59,602 nt of DNA. Origin: Spartobacteria bacterium (lineage in GTDB: Bacteria; Verrucomicrobiota; Verrucomicrobiia; Chthoniobacterales; UBA6821). The position numbers were made by a program, and so were the translations under genes. Positions 8,753 to 17,217 of the stretch are shown here, piece by piece. The number at the start of each line of letters is the position of its first letter. Positions within the stretch are counted from its first letter, which is position 1. Where the stretch lies: positions 1 to 59,602 of the forward strand of contig CANIBV010000001.1 of the NCBI GenBank assembly GCA_947466005.1. The letters run 5' to 3'. Below the pieces are notes generated by a model, which was given only the letters and a program-made list of their open reading frames with translations, had not been told where the DNA came from and made no database searches.

Positions 8753-8782
8753 TTGTGTAGCCCTGTTATTCGTGCCAATAAT
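8753..8782 (+). promoter_or_regulatory. Candidate promoter of the mla operon
   Basis: TTGTGT (8753-8758), 18 bases, then AATAAT (8777-8782, five of six matches to TATAAT). Transcription would start about at 8789, directly at the ATG chosen for mlaE (8790), giving a leaderless message. No ribosome-binding site is visible before that ATG, which fits. Confidence 0.4.
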
Positions 8783-8789
8783 TCCCGAG

Positions 8790-9566
8790 ATGTTGCACGC
8801 GCTGGGTCACAAGACTCTCGGGATTATATTTGGATTTGGGGACTTCGCGCTCTTTACCGCGAGGTCCTTCGCTGCTGTCGTGAAACCCAAAAGGCTGGGA
8901 CGACGGGTGATACGTGCGGTTTATGAGCAGGGCACAGTCTGCCTTCCCGTGATCCTCATTGTCGGAATGTTTACCGGCCTGGTGCTCGGGTTGCAGGGCT
9001 ATCACATCCTGCAACGCTTTGGGTCAGAAAGCCTGCTGGGTGCCCTCGTTTCTCTGAGCCTGATAAGAGAAATGGCCCCCGTGCTGGCATCTCTGATGTT
9101 GGTCGGACAGGCCGGCTCCGCCCTAGCGGCCGAACTCGGTATCCAGCGGAACACCGAGCAGATCGTAGCCTTGGAAACGATGGGGGTGAACAGCCTCGGG
9201 TACCTGGTATCCCCTCGTCTCTTGGCGGCACTTGTTGTTTTCCCGATCCAGACAGCGCTCTTTGTGGTCATAGGCCTCTGGGGAGGAGCCCTCTCCGGTT
9301 CCCTACTGCTGGGTGTCGATTCAGGCATCTACTGGTCCTCGGTGGAGCAAGCGGTGGAGGCCAGAGATATTAGGGAATGCTTCATCAAGGCTGCCTCCTT
9401 CGGCCTGCTGGCAGTCACCATCTGTGCCTATCAGGGGTTCCATGCCGACCGTTGCAGTTCGGCGACCGGTGCCCGCGCGGTCAGTGCAGCGACAACCAGG
9501 GCAGTGGTCCTTTCCAGCATCATCATCCTGGTGGCGGACTATGTGATCAGCTCGTTTTTCGTTTGA
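8790..9566 (+). CDS. mlaE: Mla-type ABC transporter permease
   Basis: The inner-membrane permease of the phospholipid-transport ABC system that, with MlaF and the MCE protein MlaD, moves phospholipids between inner and outer membranes. From ATG 8790 it is 258 residues, close to the 260 of E. coli MlaE, and opens with LGHKTLGIIFGFG as family members do. Five or so hydrophobic segments and the conserved ALxxEMGIxxxTEQI-like stretch (AAELGIQRNTEQI) and LETMGVN are present. In-frame starts at 8697 and 8739 would add a non-conserved hydrophobic leader. The stop is two bases from the mlaF start: operon order E-F-D-C. Confidence 0.92.
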   Translation: MLHALGHKTLGIIFGFGDFALFTARSFAAVVKPKRLGRRVIRAVYEQGTVCLPVILIVGMFTGLVLGLQGYHILQRFGSESLLGALVSLSLIREMAPVLASLMLVGQAGSALAAELGIQRNTEQIVALETMGVNSLGYLVSPRLLAALVVFPIQTALFVVIGLWGGALSGSLLLGVDSGIYWSSVEQAVEARDIRECFIKAASFGLLAVTICAYQGFHADRCSSATGARAVSAATTRAVVLSSIIILVADYVISSFFV

Positions 9567-9568
9567 TC

Positions 9569-10369
9569 ATGGAGGCCTCTAAACAAGATCTGGTGCTTCA
9601 AGTTGAGGACCTGCATAAGAGCTTCGATGGAAATGCCGTCCTGAAAGGAGTCGACCTCGGCGTGCCTCGAGGAAGCCTCTTCACAGTGCTTGGCCCCAGC
9701 GGAACGGGAAAGTCTGTCTTCCTGAAGTGCCTGGCGAATGTGCTGCAACCAGATGCGGGGCGGATCAGCTTTGATGGCACGCCCCTGGGCTCCGGAGATA
9801 GCGTAGCCCGGGCGGACTTTCGCAAGCGCTGCAGTTTCCTGTTTCAAAGCAACGCTCTCTTCGATTCATTGAGCGCATTGGAAAACGTGGCCCTCCCGTT
9901 GGAACAGACGACAGATCTCCGAGATAAGGAAATCAGGGAACGGAGTCTTGAGGCGTTGCGTCAGCTAGAATTGGAAACCTATCGCAACCAATACCCTGGT
10001 CAACTCTCCGGCGGCATGCAGAAGCGTCTCGCTCTCGCACGTGCGATCGTCACCCAACCGGAACTTGTGATGTTCGACGAACCCACCGCCGGACTGGATC
10101 CGCTGCGAAGGAATGCGGTGTTCGAAATGATTGCCAAGTATCAACGCCAATTCAGCTTCACTGCCCTCATCGTGACCCACGACGTGACCGAGGCCCTGAT
10201 CGCCAGCGACCGCGTCGCTCTCCTGAACCATGGACGGATCTGCTTCGAGGGGACTCCAGCCGAGTTTTCCTCTTCCAGTCACCCGGTTGTCTCCGATTTC
10301 CGGGACAGCGCGGAGGCCCTCACCGGTTCGCTCGCCTCAATACGCAAGACAGCTGCTTCCAACTCCTGA
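9569..10369 (+). CDS. mlaF: Mla-type ABC transporter ATP-binding protein
   Basis: ATPase of the Mla phospholipid transporter, 266 residues. Walker A is GPSGTGKS (42-49), the ABC signature LSGGMQKRLALARA lies near residue 140, and Walker B with the following glutamate is LVMFDEPTAGLDP near 160; VTHD gives the switch histidine. LSGGMQKR is typical of the MCE-associated ATPases rather than sugar or amino-acid importers. ATG at 9569 lies two bases after the mlaE stop. MlaB, the STAS partner found in Proteobacteria, is not encoded nearby. Confidence 0.93.
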   Translation: MEASKQDLVLQVEDLHKSFDGNAVLKGVDLGVPRGSLFTVLGPSGTGKSVFLKCLANVLQPDAGRISFDGTPLGSGDSVARADFRKRCSFLFQSNALFDSLSALENVALPLEQTTDLRDKEIRERSLEALRQLELETYRNQYPGQLSGGMQKRLALARAIVTQPELVMFDEPTAGLDPLRRNAVFEMIAKYQRQFSFTALIVTHDVTEALIASDRVALLNHGRICFEGTPAEFSSSSHPVVSDFRDSAEALTGSLASIRKTAASNS

Positions 10370-10390
10370 TTAACTTCCAACTGACACATT

Positions 10391-10882
10391 ATGAAAAACA
10401 CGAAACTTGAGCTGTCCGTCGGCATCTTCGTTCTTCTGGGGATAGCGGCGATCATCTACCTGACTATCAAACTCGGTACGGGATCAATGGTCGGCGGCAA
10501 CACCTATCTGATCGAGGCGCGTTTCAACAATTCCGGCGGCCTGCATTCCGGCAGTAGCGTGCTCCTCTCTGGCGTCACCGTCGGACGAGTGGAAGATGTC
10601 CGCATGGATCCCTCGGATTACAATGCCATCGTCACACTGAAACTCCGCTCAGGACTCAGATTGCCGACAGATTCCATGGCCTCGATCAAAACCACGGGTC
10701 TGATCGGGGATAAATTCGTATCACTTGCTCCGGGAGCAGATGAGACGTACATGACCCCCGGAACACGCATCACCATGACCGAGTCGGCAGTCGACCTGGA
10801 GTCATTGATCGGCAAGATGGCGTTCGGATCCGTTGACAAAGAGAAGAATAACCACGAGAAAGACGGGAAAACCACCCCATGA
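10391..10882 (+). CDS. mlaD: MCE-family periplasmic lipid-binding protein
   Basis: A 163-residue MCE protein with one N-terminal membrane anchor (about 8-27) and a single MCE domain (about 38-115): LIEARFNNSGGLHSGSSVLLSGVTVGRV followed by SIKTTGLIGDKFVSL, the conserved strand pattern that forms the hexameric lipid tunnel. It is a little shorter than E. coli MlaD (183). The tail after residue 130 is charged and hydrophilic. The stop overlaps the mlaC start by four bases (ATGA), a sign of coupled translation. Confidence 0.92.
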   Translation: MKNTKLELSVGIFVLLGIAAIIYLTIKLGTGSMVGGNTYLIEARFNNSGGLHSGSSVLLSGVTVGRVEDVRMDPSDYNAIVTLKLRSGLRLPTDSMASIKTTGLIGDKFVSLAPGADETYMTPGTRITMTESAVDLESLIGKMAFGSVDKEKNNHEKDGKTTP

Positions 10883-11460
10883 AAATACGGCTTGTTTGCC
10901 TAACTCTATTGTTTCCGCTACTCGCAGGGGTCTCGCTCGCCTCAAATGAGGGTGCAGAGAACCGACTGAAGTCCTCCGTTGATCAGGTTGTCACCACTGC
11001 CAAACAGGCAAAGGATCGCGCAGCCCTCATCGCGAAAGTAAAGCCGGTCTTGGAGAACATCCTGGACTTCCAGATCATGACCCGACGGGCCGTCGGACCG
11101 GGGTGGCGGGAATTCAACCCCGCGCAGCAGAAGGAATCAATCGGACTTTTCACCACCCTAATTCTTCGCACCTACACCGCCAAGTTCACGCCAGGCGAGT
11201 ACCCAGACGTCATCTACAAGACCTCCTCCTCCCCGGCACCGGGGCGCGTGGAAATCCCCACCACCGCTGAATACAAAGGGAGCCGCTACGATGTGATCTA
11301 CCGCATGGAGGACAAGGGGGGGTGGTTGATCACCGATGTTGTGATCGAGGGCGTGAGCCTCGTGGCTAACTACCGCTCCCAGTTTGATGCCCAGTTCAAG
11401 CAAGGTGGCGTCGATGCCGTGCTCAACGCACTCCATAGGTCCGTCGACGAGTCCAAATAG
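10879..11460 (+). CDS. mlaC: MlaC-family periplasmic phospholipid-binding protein
   Basis: A 193-residue secreted protein with a signal peptide (cleavage near SLA-SNE around residue 22). The body has the MlaC/Ttg2D pattern: FQIMTRRAVGPGWREFNPAQQKE, then LLxRTYTAKF-like, YDVIYRMEDKGGWLITDVVIEGVSLVANYRSQF. It would carry phospholipid between the MCE complex in the inner membrane and an outer-membrane partner (MlaA). MlaA is not in this window. It overlaps mlaD by four bases and is the fourth gene of the operon. Confidence 0.92.
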   Translation: MKIRLVCLTLLFPLLAGVSLASNEGAENRLKSSVDQVVTTAKQAKDRAALIAKVKPVLENILDFQIMTRRAVGPGWREFNPAQQKESIGLFTTLILRTYTAKFTPGEYPDVIYKTSSSPAPGRVEIPTTAEYKGSRYDVIYRMEDKGGWLITDVVIEGVSLVANYRSQFDAQFKQGGVDAVLNALHRSVDESK

Positions 11461-11475
11461 AATATCCACCCCCAG

Positions 11476-11661
11476 ATGTCTTTCCCCCTTGGTTCTGTCT
11501 ATCGATTGGCCACATGGCGCGCCTTGTTGGGACTACTAACCTTACTGGCTTCTTCTGATCAGGTTTCCGCAACCAATGACAATAGCAACGCCCCTTTCGT
11601 GGTGATCGATAACGGAGCGGCAATTCCAATCAAAAGCGCTTCGGACCTACCTAAAAAATAG
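11476..11661 (+). CDS. Small secreted or anchored protein at the end of the mla operon
   Basis: A 61-residue reading frame starting 15 bases after mlaC. It has an N-terminal positive/hydrophobic segment (about residues 10-26, ending SSDQVSA) like a signal peptide, then a short polar tail with no known motif. Position and signal suggest a small envelope protein made with the Mla system, but there is no clear ribosome-binding site and no recognised family. It may not be a gene. Confidence 0.4.
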   Translation: MSFPLGSVYRLATWRALLGLLTLLASSDQVSATNDNSNAPFVVIDNGAAIPIKSASDLPKK

Positions 11662-11899
11662 GCTCTTCGTCAAACGGCTTGGGAAGACAGGGAAGGATGA
11701 TCAGGGGAGAGAGTATTCAAATGGGAGCAACCACTTCCGCCCCTCCCCGTCCCACGGCATTGCCTCAAGATGGGTTGATCCACTTTCTTCACCCTCCACG
11801 GAGTTTCAATGCCGATCGCTCTCGCGTATAATTCAGTACTTTCCATACTCCTCCATTACTCCTTTCTATCCAAATTCATAGGCTAACTGATGAAGGACC

Positions 11900-12628
11900 T
11901 CATTCTTCGGGCTTTCTGGAAATCACAAAACGGAAACATTCATGATAGATTCCTCCATTTTGGCGACGGCAGCAGGAGAGACAGGCAAGCGCCCTGCGTG
12001 GGGCACGAACCCGTTCATGACTCTCACCACACCCGGGGCATCGAAGTAGATAATGCCTCTTCATCCGTCGTCCGACAAAAGGCAACTGATGGGTGCGGCT
12101 TTCTCCCGGTATGCCCAGATCGATACAAGCCTGCATCCACTCCGGACCATGGGGGGCCAGACGGCGTCGACCATGCCGATGCTGGGCCAGAAGATGGGCA
12201 AGCTCGTGGAGCAGGGTTTTCTCCACCTCTTCCTCGGAAATGGCACGCAGCGCCGGATTGAGCCAGACCGCCGAATGGGAAGTGATCGCCACACCCGCGG
12301 TGGTGCGCATACGGAGATTCCAACCCACAACCAGCAGGGGGGCTAGCTTGGGAGCGTGCGAATCGAGGTAGCGCCGAGCCCTTTCCTCCAGGTTGAAGTC
12401 TCGCTTCTGCCATTTCCTACCTCTCGCGCTGATCGTACCAGGTGTTATAGGTGTAAGGGATGTGATGGGTGCCGTCGTTGTCTTGGCAACATCACCCACA
12501 ATCCGCCGGAGTGGCTCACCCTTCTCGGGATCCCCTTCCTCTAACATACCATTGCCTAGCATTCCATCGAAGAGGAGGCGCATCTGGGAGCCCACCTTCT
12601 GGCCCACCTGATGAATGAAAGAACTCAT
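11900..12628 (-). CDS. SprT-like zinc metalloprotease-family protein
   Basis: 242 residues. A SprT-type zincin motif HELAHLLAQH starts at His141 (H141, E142, H145) with a further His160 in APHGPEW as third ligand, and a C-terminal zinc ribbon uses Cys197/Cys200 and Cys216/Cys219. SprT proteins are related to SPRTN, which degrades DNA-protein crosslinks; bacterial roles are poorly known. About 75 N-terminal residues are extra and low in similarity. The start overlaps the end of the cysteine desulfurase gene by four bases, so the two are cotranscribed. Confidence 0.85.
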   Translation of the reverse strand: MSSFIHQVGQKVGSQMRLLFDGMLGNGMLEEGDPEKGEPLRRIVGDVAKTTTAPITSLTPITPGTISARGRKWQKRDFNLEERARRYLDSHAPKLAPLLVVGWNLRMRTTAGVAITSHSAVWLNPALRAISEEEVEKTLLHELAHLLAQHRHGRRRLAPHGPEWMQACIDLGIPGESRTHQLPFVGRRMKRHYLLRCPGCGESHERVRAPRRALACLSCCRRQNGGIYHECFRFVISRKPEE

Positions 12629-13773
12629 GAACGGTGCTGCCTTGAAAGAACCCTAGTCAAAGCTTCCAGCGCAGCATCGATGTCTGCCTCGCTCGTATGC
12701 CGGCCAAGTGAGAATCTGACCGTGGCCCGTGCCCGCTCCTCCGGAACACCCATTGCTAGAAGCACGTGGGACGCCTGGATCGATCCGACCATGCAGGCAG
12801 ATCCACTCGAAGCGGAGACTCCCTCCAGATCCAGCCCCATGAGAAGCGTCTCTCCGTCACACCCGGGAAAGCTGACGTTGAGCGTATTAGCCAACACGGG
12901 AGCTCCCGAGGCATTCCTGATAGCAGAGGGATCGGTGGAGGTGATCCCGTGCCACAGGCGCTCCCTCAGTGCCTCTTGACGCGGAGCCTCGCTCCCCCGC
13001 TCGACTTCAGCCATAGCAACACGCGCCGCAACAGCCATGCCTGCAATGGCTGCCACATTCTCGGTTCCGGGCCTGCGTTCGTTTTCATGGAATCCGCCGT
13101 GCTGGATGGAGTCGATGGAGACACCTGACCGCAACCAGAGAAACCCTGCCCCGTGCGGCCCATAAAATTTATGCGAGGCCGCTGAGAGCGCATCGACGCC
13201 CAACTGATGAGGCAAGCACTCCATCTTGCCGAAGGCCTGGACGGCATCGGTGTGGAAGAGAACTCCCCTCTCCCGTGCGATCGCAGCCAGCTGCTCCACG
13301 GACTGGATCACTCCCGTCTCGTTATTGGCTATCATCACAGAGGCAAGGATGGTTCCCGGGCGCAGCGCTGCTGCAAAGACTTCGGGCTCGACGAGCCCTC
13401 TCTCATTCACCGGGATCTCCGTGAGTTCAAATCCCTCCTTCTCCTTAAGGGCGCGCATGGCATGGAGGACGGCGTGATGCTCCGAGGCGGTGGTGATCAG
13501 ATGATTCTTCTCCGCAGTTCGGTGACGACGCGAGAGACCAAGGAGCGCGAGATTGCAGCTCTCCGTCCCCCCGGAAGTGAAGATGAGTTCGTGGGATTTG
13601 GCACCCAGAATGGCAGCAATGCTGTCACGGGCATCATCGACAGCAGCACGGGCGCGTCTCCCGTGGGCATGGATGCCGGACGGATTCCCAAGAAGATCGC
13701 CCAGAAGGGGGAGCATGGCCTCCCTGGCTTCACCGCAGAGCGGAGTGGTCGCGTTGTGATCGAGATAGATCAT
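12625..13773 (-). CDS. Cysteine desulfurase (NifS/IscS type)
   Basis: A 382-residue class V PLP enzyme that takes sulfur from cysteine as an enzyme persulfide for Fe-S clusters, thionucleosides or cofactors. Visible are YLDHNATTP at the start, the cofactor stretch SEHHAVLHA, HTDAVQAFGK, the Schiff-base Lys202 in SHKFYGPHG, and the persulfide Cys327 in SSGSACMVGS. The short active-site loop matches the NifS/IscS class rather than SufS. It lies 19 bases after cysE and overlaps sprT, so cysteine synthesis and desulfuration are encoded together. No IscU or SufE partner is adjacent; I cannot tell iscS from nifS. Confidence 0.92.
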   Translation of the reverse strand: MIYLDHNATTPLCGEAREAMLPLLGDLLGNPSGIHAHGRRARAAVDDARDSIAAILGAKSHELIFTSGGTESCNLALLGLSRRHRTAEKNHLITTASEHHAVLHAMRALKEKEGFELTEIPVNERGLVEPEVFAAALRPGTILASVMIANNETGVIQSVEQLAAIARERGVLFHTDAVQAFGKMECLPHQLGVDALSAASHKFYGPHGAGFLWLRSGVSIDSIQHGGFHENERRPGTENVAAIAGMAVAARVAMAEVERGSEAPRQEALRERLWHGITSTDPSAIRNASGAPVLANTLNVSFPGCDGETLLMGLDLEGVSASSGSACMVGSIQASHVLLAMGVPEERARATVRFSLGRHTSEADIDAALEALTRVLSRQHRS

Positions 13774-13792
13774 GCTTCGGCTTCAGTCATGC

Positions 13793-14680
13793 TCAGACAC
13801 CCGCCTTGGAGGCTTCACCGGACTTTTTGGAAAGGATCCTCATGACCCCCTCCTCGAGATAGACAAGCGAGCGGGCGGGCACACCATGCATCAGGAAGAC
13901 ATTGGCCCCGATGGTGGATCCCTCGCCGATCACTGTCTCCCCTCCCAGAATCGTCGCGTACGGGTAGATAGTGACATGATCACCGACATCGGGATGACGC
14001 TTCCCGCCCTTGATGATCGTGCCCTCGTCATCCTTCTGAAAGCTGCGGGCTCCAAGGGTCACACCCTGATAGAGCTTCACGTGATGGCCGATCCGGCATG
14101 ACTCCCCGATGACCACGCCGGTTCCATGATCGATAAAGAAATGGGTGCCGATCGAGGCCCCGGGATGGATGTCGATTCCGGTACGCTCGTGAGCCCACTC
14201 CGTCATCATGCGGGGGAGCAACTGAACACCGGCCTCGTAAAGGGAATATGCCAGTCTCTGGATCGTGACAGCATCGACGCAGGGGTAGGAAAGGAGGATC
14301 TCCCCAATGCTCCGTGCGGCAGGATCTCCCTCGAAGGCGGACTCGAGGTCGGTCGCGATGACCTTTCGTATCCCGGGCAATCCGTCGAAGAACTCCTTAG
14401 TCAGCGCCGCGGCCGAGCTTCCGGGTGAACCGCTGACAGCGAGACTCCGTGAAATCTGGCACTCCAGGGAATTGGCCGCCTCGGCACAACGCCGGCGGGA
14501 TTCATCCTCATTGATCAGGCATCCGCTCAGGCGACCGGGAAAGATGATGCGCAGCAGTTCACGGCAGAGCTCTCCTACCTCGCTCTTCGAAGGCAGCCTC
14601 GGCGCGGCGGCATCGTTGCAGAATGGCACATCGACATAGGAAAGCAGGAGATCTGTAATGGTCGAATCGGAAAGTTGCAT
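13793..14680 (-). CDS. cysE: Serine O-acetyltransferase
   Basis: Makes O-acetylserine from serine and acetyl-CoA, the first committed step of cysteine synthesis. It is 295 residues: an N-terminal helical domain of about 150 residues and a C-terminal left-handed beta helix of hexapeptide repeats, with HPGASIGTHFFIDHGTGVVIG and GHHVKLYQGVTLGA carrying the catalytic His and cofactor-binding residues. The longer N-terminal half resembles the EpsC/plant-type enzymes. It heads a leftward operon with the cysteine desulfurase gene and sprT. Confidence 0.92.
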   Translation of the reverse strand: MQLSDSTITDLLLSYVDVPFCNDAAAPRLPSKSEVGELCRELLRIIFPGRLSGCLINEDESRRRCAEAANSLECQISRSLAVSGSPGSSAAALTKEFFDGLPGIRKVIATDLESAFEGDPAARSIGEILLSYPCVDAVTIQRLAYSLYEAGVQLLPRMMTEWAHERTGIDIHPGASIGTHFFIDHGTGVVIGESCRIGHHVKLYQGVTLGARSFQKDDEGTIIKGGKRHPDVGDHVTIYPYATILGGETVIGEGSTIGANVFLMHGVPARSLVYLEEGVMRILSKKSGEASKAGV

Positions 14681-14805
14681 AGTAATTTAGTTATTATTTC
14701 CGAGCGGGCGACTCCATGTCGAGATCAGGGTGGAAATGGAGAATGCAGTGCCCCCGTTGCTCTCCTTGCCATTCGCTTGATGCTGCAGCACGATCAGCAG
14801 CCAGC

Positions 14806-15225
14806 ATGACAGCCAATTCCATCCTACCCGATCTCCAGGCAGCAATCCTCTGTGAGGATGTCAGGGCAGAGATCAGCGGGCAGCAAACCCTCATCGGGGT
14901 GATCGGCGCGATCCCCACCCCCACCCTGCCCATTGGCTTCTTCAAGCTCTGCCTCTGGACACGATGGTGCGGCGGCAGCGGAGACTTCGTCCAGAAGTGC
15001 CTCATCTATGATCCCGAAGAGGATCAGGCCATTGCCCAGGCGGAAGTCCCGTTCACCCTCACGGATCTCAGCGCACACGCCACCAATGTCCACTTCTTCG
15101 GCGGCGTTCAGTTCCAAAAGTACGGCACCTATCATGTGGAGATCCTGATCGATGATGAGATCCGCCTTAGGATCCCACTCCCGGTGGTCGAGGTTGAACC
15201 TCCTGAGAATTCGGGAATCCGCTAG
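14806..15225 (+). CDS. DUF6941-like protein of unknown function
   Basis: About 139 residues from ATG 14806; an upstream in-frame ATG at 14716 would add a Cys- and Arg-rich leader that looks non-coding. The predicted all-beta pattern (LQAAILCEDVRAEISGQ, LIGVIGAIP, LCLWTRWCGGSGDFVQKCLIYDPE, HFFGGVQFQKYGTYHVEILIDD split across strands) resembles small immunoglobulin-like proteins in which the strand before YxxEIxxD closes the sheet. Such proteins occur in many environmental bacteria with no assigned role. It is divergent from cysE. Confidence 0.55.
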   Translation: MTANSILPDLQAAILCEDVRAEISGQQTLIGVIGAIPTPTLPIGFFKLCLWTRWCGGSGDFVQKCLIYDPEEDQAIAQAEVPFTLTDLSAHATNVHFFGGVQFQKYGTYHVEILIDDEIRLRIPLPVVEVEPPENSGIR

Positions 15226-15261
15226 AATACTCCGGATAAGCGGGCCTGGGGAAACGCTCCC

Positions 15262-16047
15262 CTAGAAATCCAAGACCTCCCCGTCCTCGGGGATCATCAC
15301 GTCGCCGACATGGGGAAGAAGTTCCTCCATGAGCTCCTGAAGCTGGGATCGGTCATCGGCATACTCCCCGGAGAGGTGGACGAGGCAGAGGGCGTGAAGA
15401 TCCGCGCCCTCGAGAACCGCCGCGAGCTCCTTGGCTTCGAAGTGGGACAACTCACTCACCAGCACATTGACCGGAAGCGTTAACAGCGGCGAGAGGTCGG
15501 AGGCCGCGGAGAGGTCTCCGCTGAAGATCGCCCGGAATTCCCCCGAGGTGATCACCAGGGAGTAAGCATGGCAGTGACGCGAGGCGTCAGCCCCGGGAAG
15601 GGTGCGATAGCAGGAGATTAGATGGTTATTGGAATGGGGCGTAACAGAAATCCCCTCCCCAAGGTCGACTGCCTCATGATCCTTCCAGCTTTGCCAATCG
15701 AGAGGGAATCCGAGGCCCTCTTCGGTCAGGTAGAGGGCGTGGATCCATGCCCGGACCGGACTAATCATTTCCTCCGGAAGATAGACAGTCAGCGCCTTGC
15801 TTCGCCCGAGCAGCATCGCTCCCTGGAGCAGTGCGGGAAGCCCCCCGATGTGATCGACATGACCATGAGTGATCAGTACCGCGTCAATGCTCTGGATCAA
15901 GTTTCCCCGATCACGCAGCAAGTGAACGCAAGGCTCCCCGGCCTCGATGAGGAGATGCTTCCCATCAACCAAGAGCAACATGCTCGTGAAGTACCTGTCA
16001 GCAGAGGGAATGCCGGAACCAGTTCCTAGAAAGCTTATCGAAGGCAT
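15262..16047 (-). CDS. Metallo-beta-lactamase fold hydrolase, RNase Z-like
   Basis: 261 residues. It opens with SFLGTGSGIPSADRYFTS, like the RNase Z/ElaC and arylsulfatase-type MBL enzymes, and has the metal motif HGHVDHIGG (His61, His63, Asp65, His66), a FSGDLS aspartate motif near residue 175 and a C-terminal LVHLSGEY histidine near 224. It lacks the exosite expected of a full tRNase Z, so phosphodiesterase or another MBL role is possible. It is convergent with the DUF6941-like gene. Confidence 0.8.
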   Translation of the reverse strand: MPSISFLGTGSGIPSADRYFTSMLLLVDGKHLLIEAGEPCVHLLRDRGNLIQSIDAVLITHGHVDHIGGLPALLQGAMLLGRSKALTVYLPEEMISPVRAWIHALYLTEEGLGFPLDWQSWKDHEAVDLGEGISVTPHSNNHLISCYRTLPGADASRHCHAYSLVITSGEFRAIFSGDLSAASDLSPLLTLPVNVLVSELSHFEAKELAAVLEGADLHALCLVHLSGEYADDRSQLQELMEELLPHVGDVMIPEDGEVLDF

Positions 16048-16144
16048 GAAGAACTAGGGCAGCCGAACAACTGGAAAAGCGAGAGAAAAAACAGCAGTAA
16101 CTCTCGGAATGAAATCACCCCTGAGAAAAAACATCTTTTCCTCT

Positions 16145-16173
16145 TTGACAGGAGGGCCATCTCCTCCTAATCT
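16145..16173 (+). promoter_or_regulatory. Promoter of rplM-rpsI
   Basis: TTGACA (16145-16150), 17 bases, TAATCT (16168-16173). A start near 16181 gives a leader of about 16 bases before the rplM ATG. The -35 is a perfect sigma70 match; the -10 is weak. No Shine-Dalgarno sequence is obvious in the leader. Confidence 0.5.
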
Positions 16174-16196
16174 CTTCCACCTTTCCCGAATTCCGT

Positions 16197-16622
16197 ATGA
16201 AGACTTTTTCCGCTAAAGCTCCCGAGGTCAAACGCCAGTGGTGGGTGATCGATGCCAAAAACCAATACCTCGGCCATGTTGCCGTTCAGGCAGCCAATCT
16301 GCTCCGAGGCAAGCATAAGGCGATTTTCACACCACATGTGGACACCGGCGACTTCGTCGTGGTGATCAACGCCGGTGACATCCAGATCGGCGGCAAGAAG
16401 GAGACCCAGAAAACCTACATGAGCTTTTCCGGATTCGTCGGAGGGCACAAGTCCGAGACCTTCCGCCAGCGCCGTCAGCGTCGTCCCGAACTCCTCATCG
16501 AGCGCGCCGTCAAAGGAATGATCCCTCACAACCGTCTTGGCAGCACGATCTACAGAAAGCTCAAGGTCTATTCCGGCGCTGAGCATCCTCACGCTGCTCA
16601 GAACCCACAGCCAGCCAAGTAA
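16197..16622 (+). CDS. rplM: 50S ribosomal protein L13
   Basis: An early-assembling large-subunit protein of 141 residues, normal length. Features include KRQWWVIDAKNQYLGHVAVQAANLLRGKHK in segments, DTGDFVVVINAGDI, and the C-terminal VKGMIPHNRLGSTIYRKLKVYSGAEHPH, all conserved in L13. It is followed 44 bases later by rpsI, the usual pair in bacteria. Confidence 0.98.
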   Translation: MKTFSAKAPEVKRQWWVIDAKNQYLGHVAVQAANLLRGKHKAIFTPHVDTGDFVVVINAGDIQIGGKKETQKTYMSFSGFVGGHKSETFRQRRQRRPELLIERAVKGMIPHNRLGSTIYRKLKVYSGAEHPHAAQNPQPAK

Positions 16623-16666
16623 CAGGCCTAGGTAAAGGAACTTTTAGAATTTTTAAATAACACTTC

Positions 16667-17059
16667 ATGGCTACAGCAACAACCGCCACCACGGGACGCC
16701 GCAAAACGGCAGTCGCCCGCATCAAGATCGTCACAGGCACCGGAAAGATCCGCGTCAACGGCAGAAACTTCGAGGAATACTTCACTACTGTCTCGATGCA
16801 GAACACCGTCTTGAAGCCTTTCGATGCAGTCAAAGCAGTCAATGCCTACGATGTCGACGCAAAGACCTCTGGCGGTGGTCTTCAGGGACAGGCCGGGGCA
16901 CTGAGCCTTGCCATCGCCCGCGCACTCAACGAATTCAACGAGGCTGACCGTCCCCTTCTCAAGGCTGACGGACTTCTGACCCGTGACCCACGCAGGCGCG
17001 AGCGCAAGAAGCCAGGTCGTCCTGGAGCCCGCAAGCGCTTCCAGTTCTCCAAGCGTTAA
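16667..17059 (+). CDS. rpsI: 30S ribosomal protein S9
   Basis: A 130-residue S9 whose C-terminal tail reaches the P-site tRNA. It shows GRRKTAVARIKI at the start, GKIRVNGR, GGGLQGQAGALSLAIARAL and the conserved end RDPRRRERKKPGRPGARKRFQFSKR (in parts), finishing in the expected KR. It has a short Thr/Ala-rich N-terminal extension. It is followed by a strong terminator. Confidence 0.98.
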   Translation: MATATTATTGRRKTAVARIKIVTGTGKIRVNGRNFEEYFTTVSMQNTVLKPFDAVKAVNAYDVDAKTSGGGLQGQAGALSLAIARALNEFNEADRPLLKADGLLTRDPRRRERKKPGRPGARKRFQFSKR

Positions 17060-17101
17060 TTTCCTTTATTCACGGCAGCATCTGCCCGTGTCTCTCTCAG
17101 C

Positions 17102-17137
17102 AAAGAGCTTCCTTACCGGGAAGCTCTTTTGCTTTTT
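17102..17137 (+). terminator. Rho-independent terminator after rpsI
   Basis: A perfect 11-bp stem, AAAGAGCTTCC (17102-17112) with GGAAGCTCTTT (17119-17129), a 6-base loop and a T-rich tail (TTTTGCTTTTT). This ends the rplM-rpsI operon. Confidence 0.9.
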
Positions 17138-17217
17138 AGGTGCATCGGCAACACCCCCCATGAGATCCCCTTTGTAATCATACCGTCCTACCGCTACCCA
17201 TATCCAGAGCCTGATAC

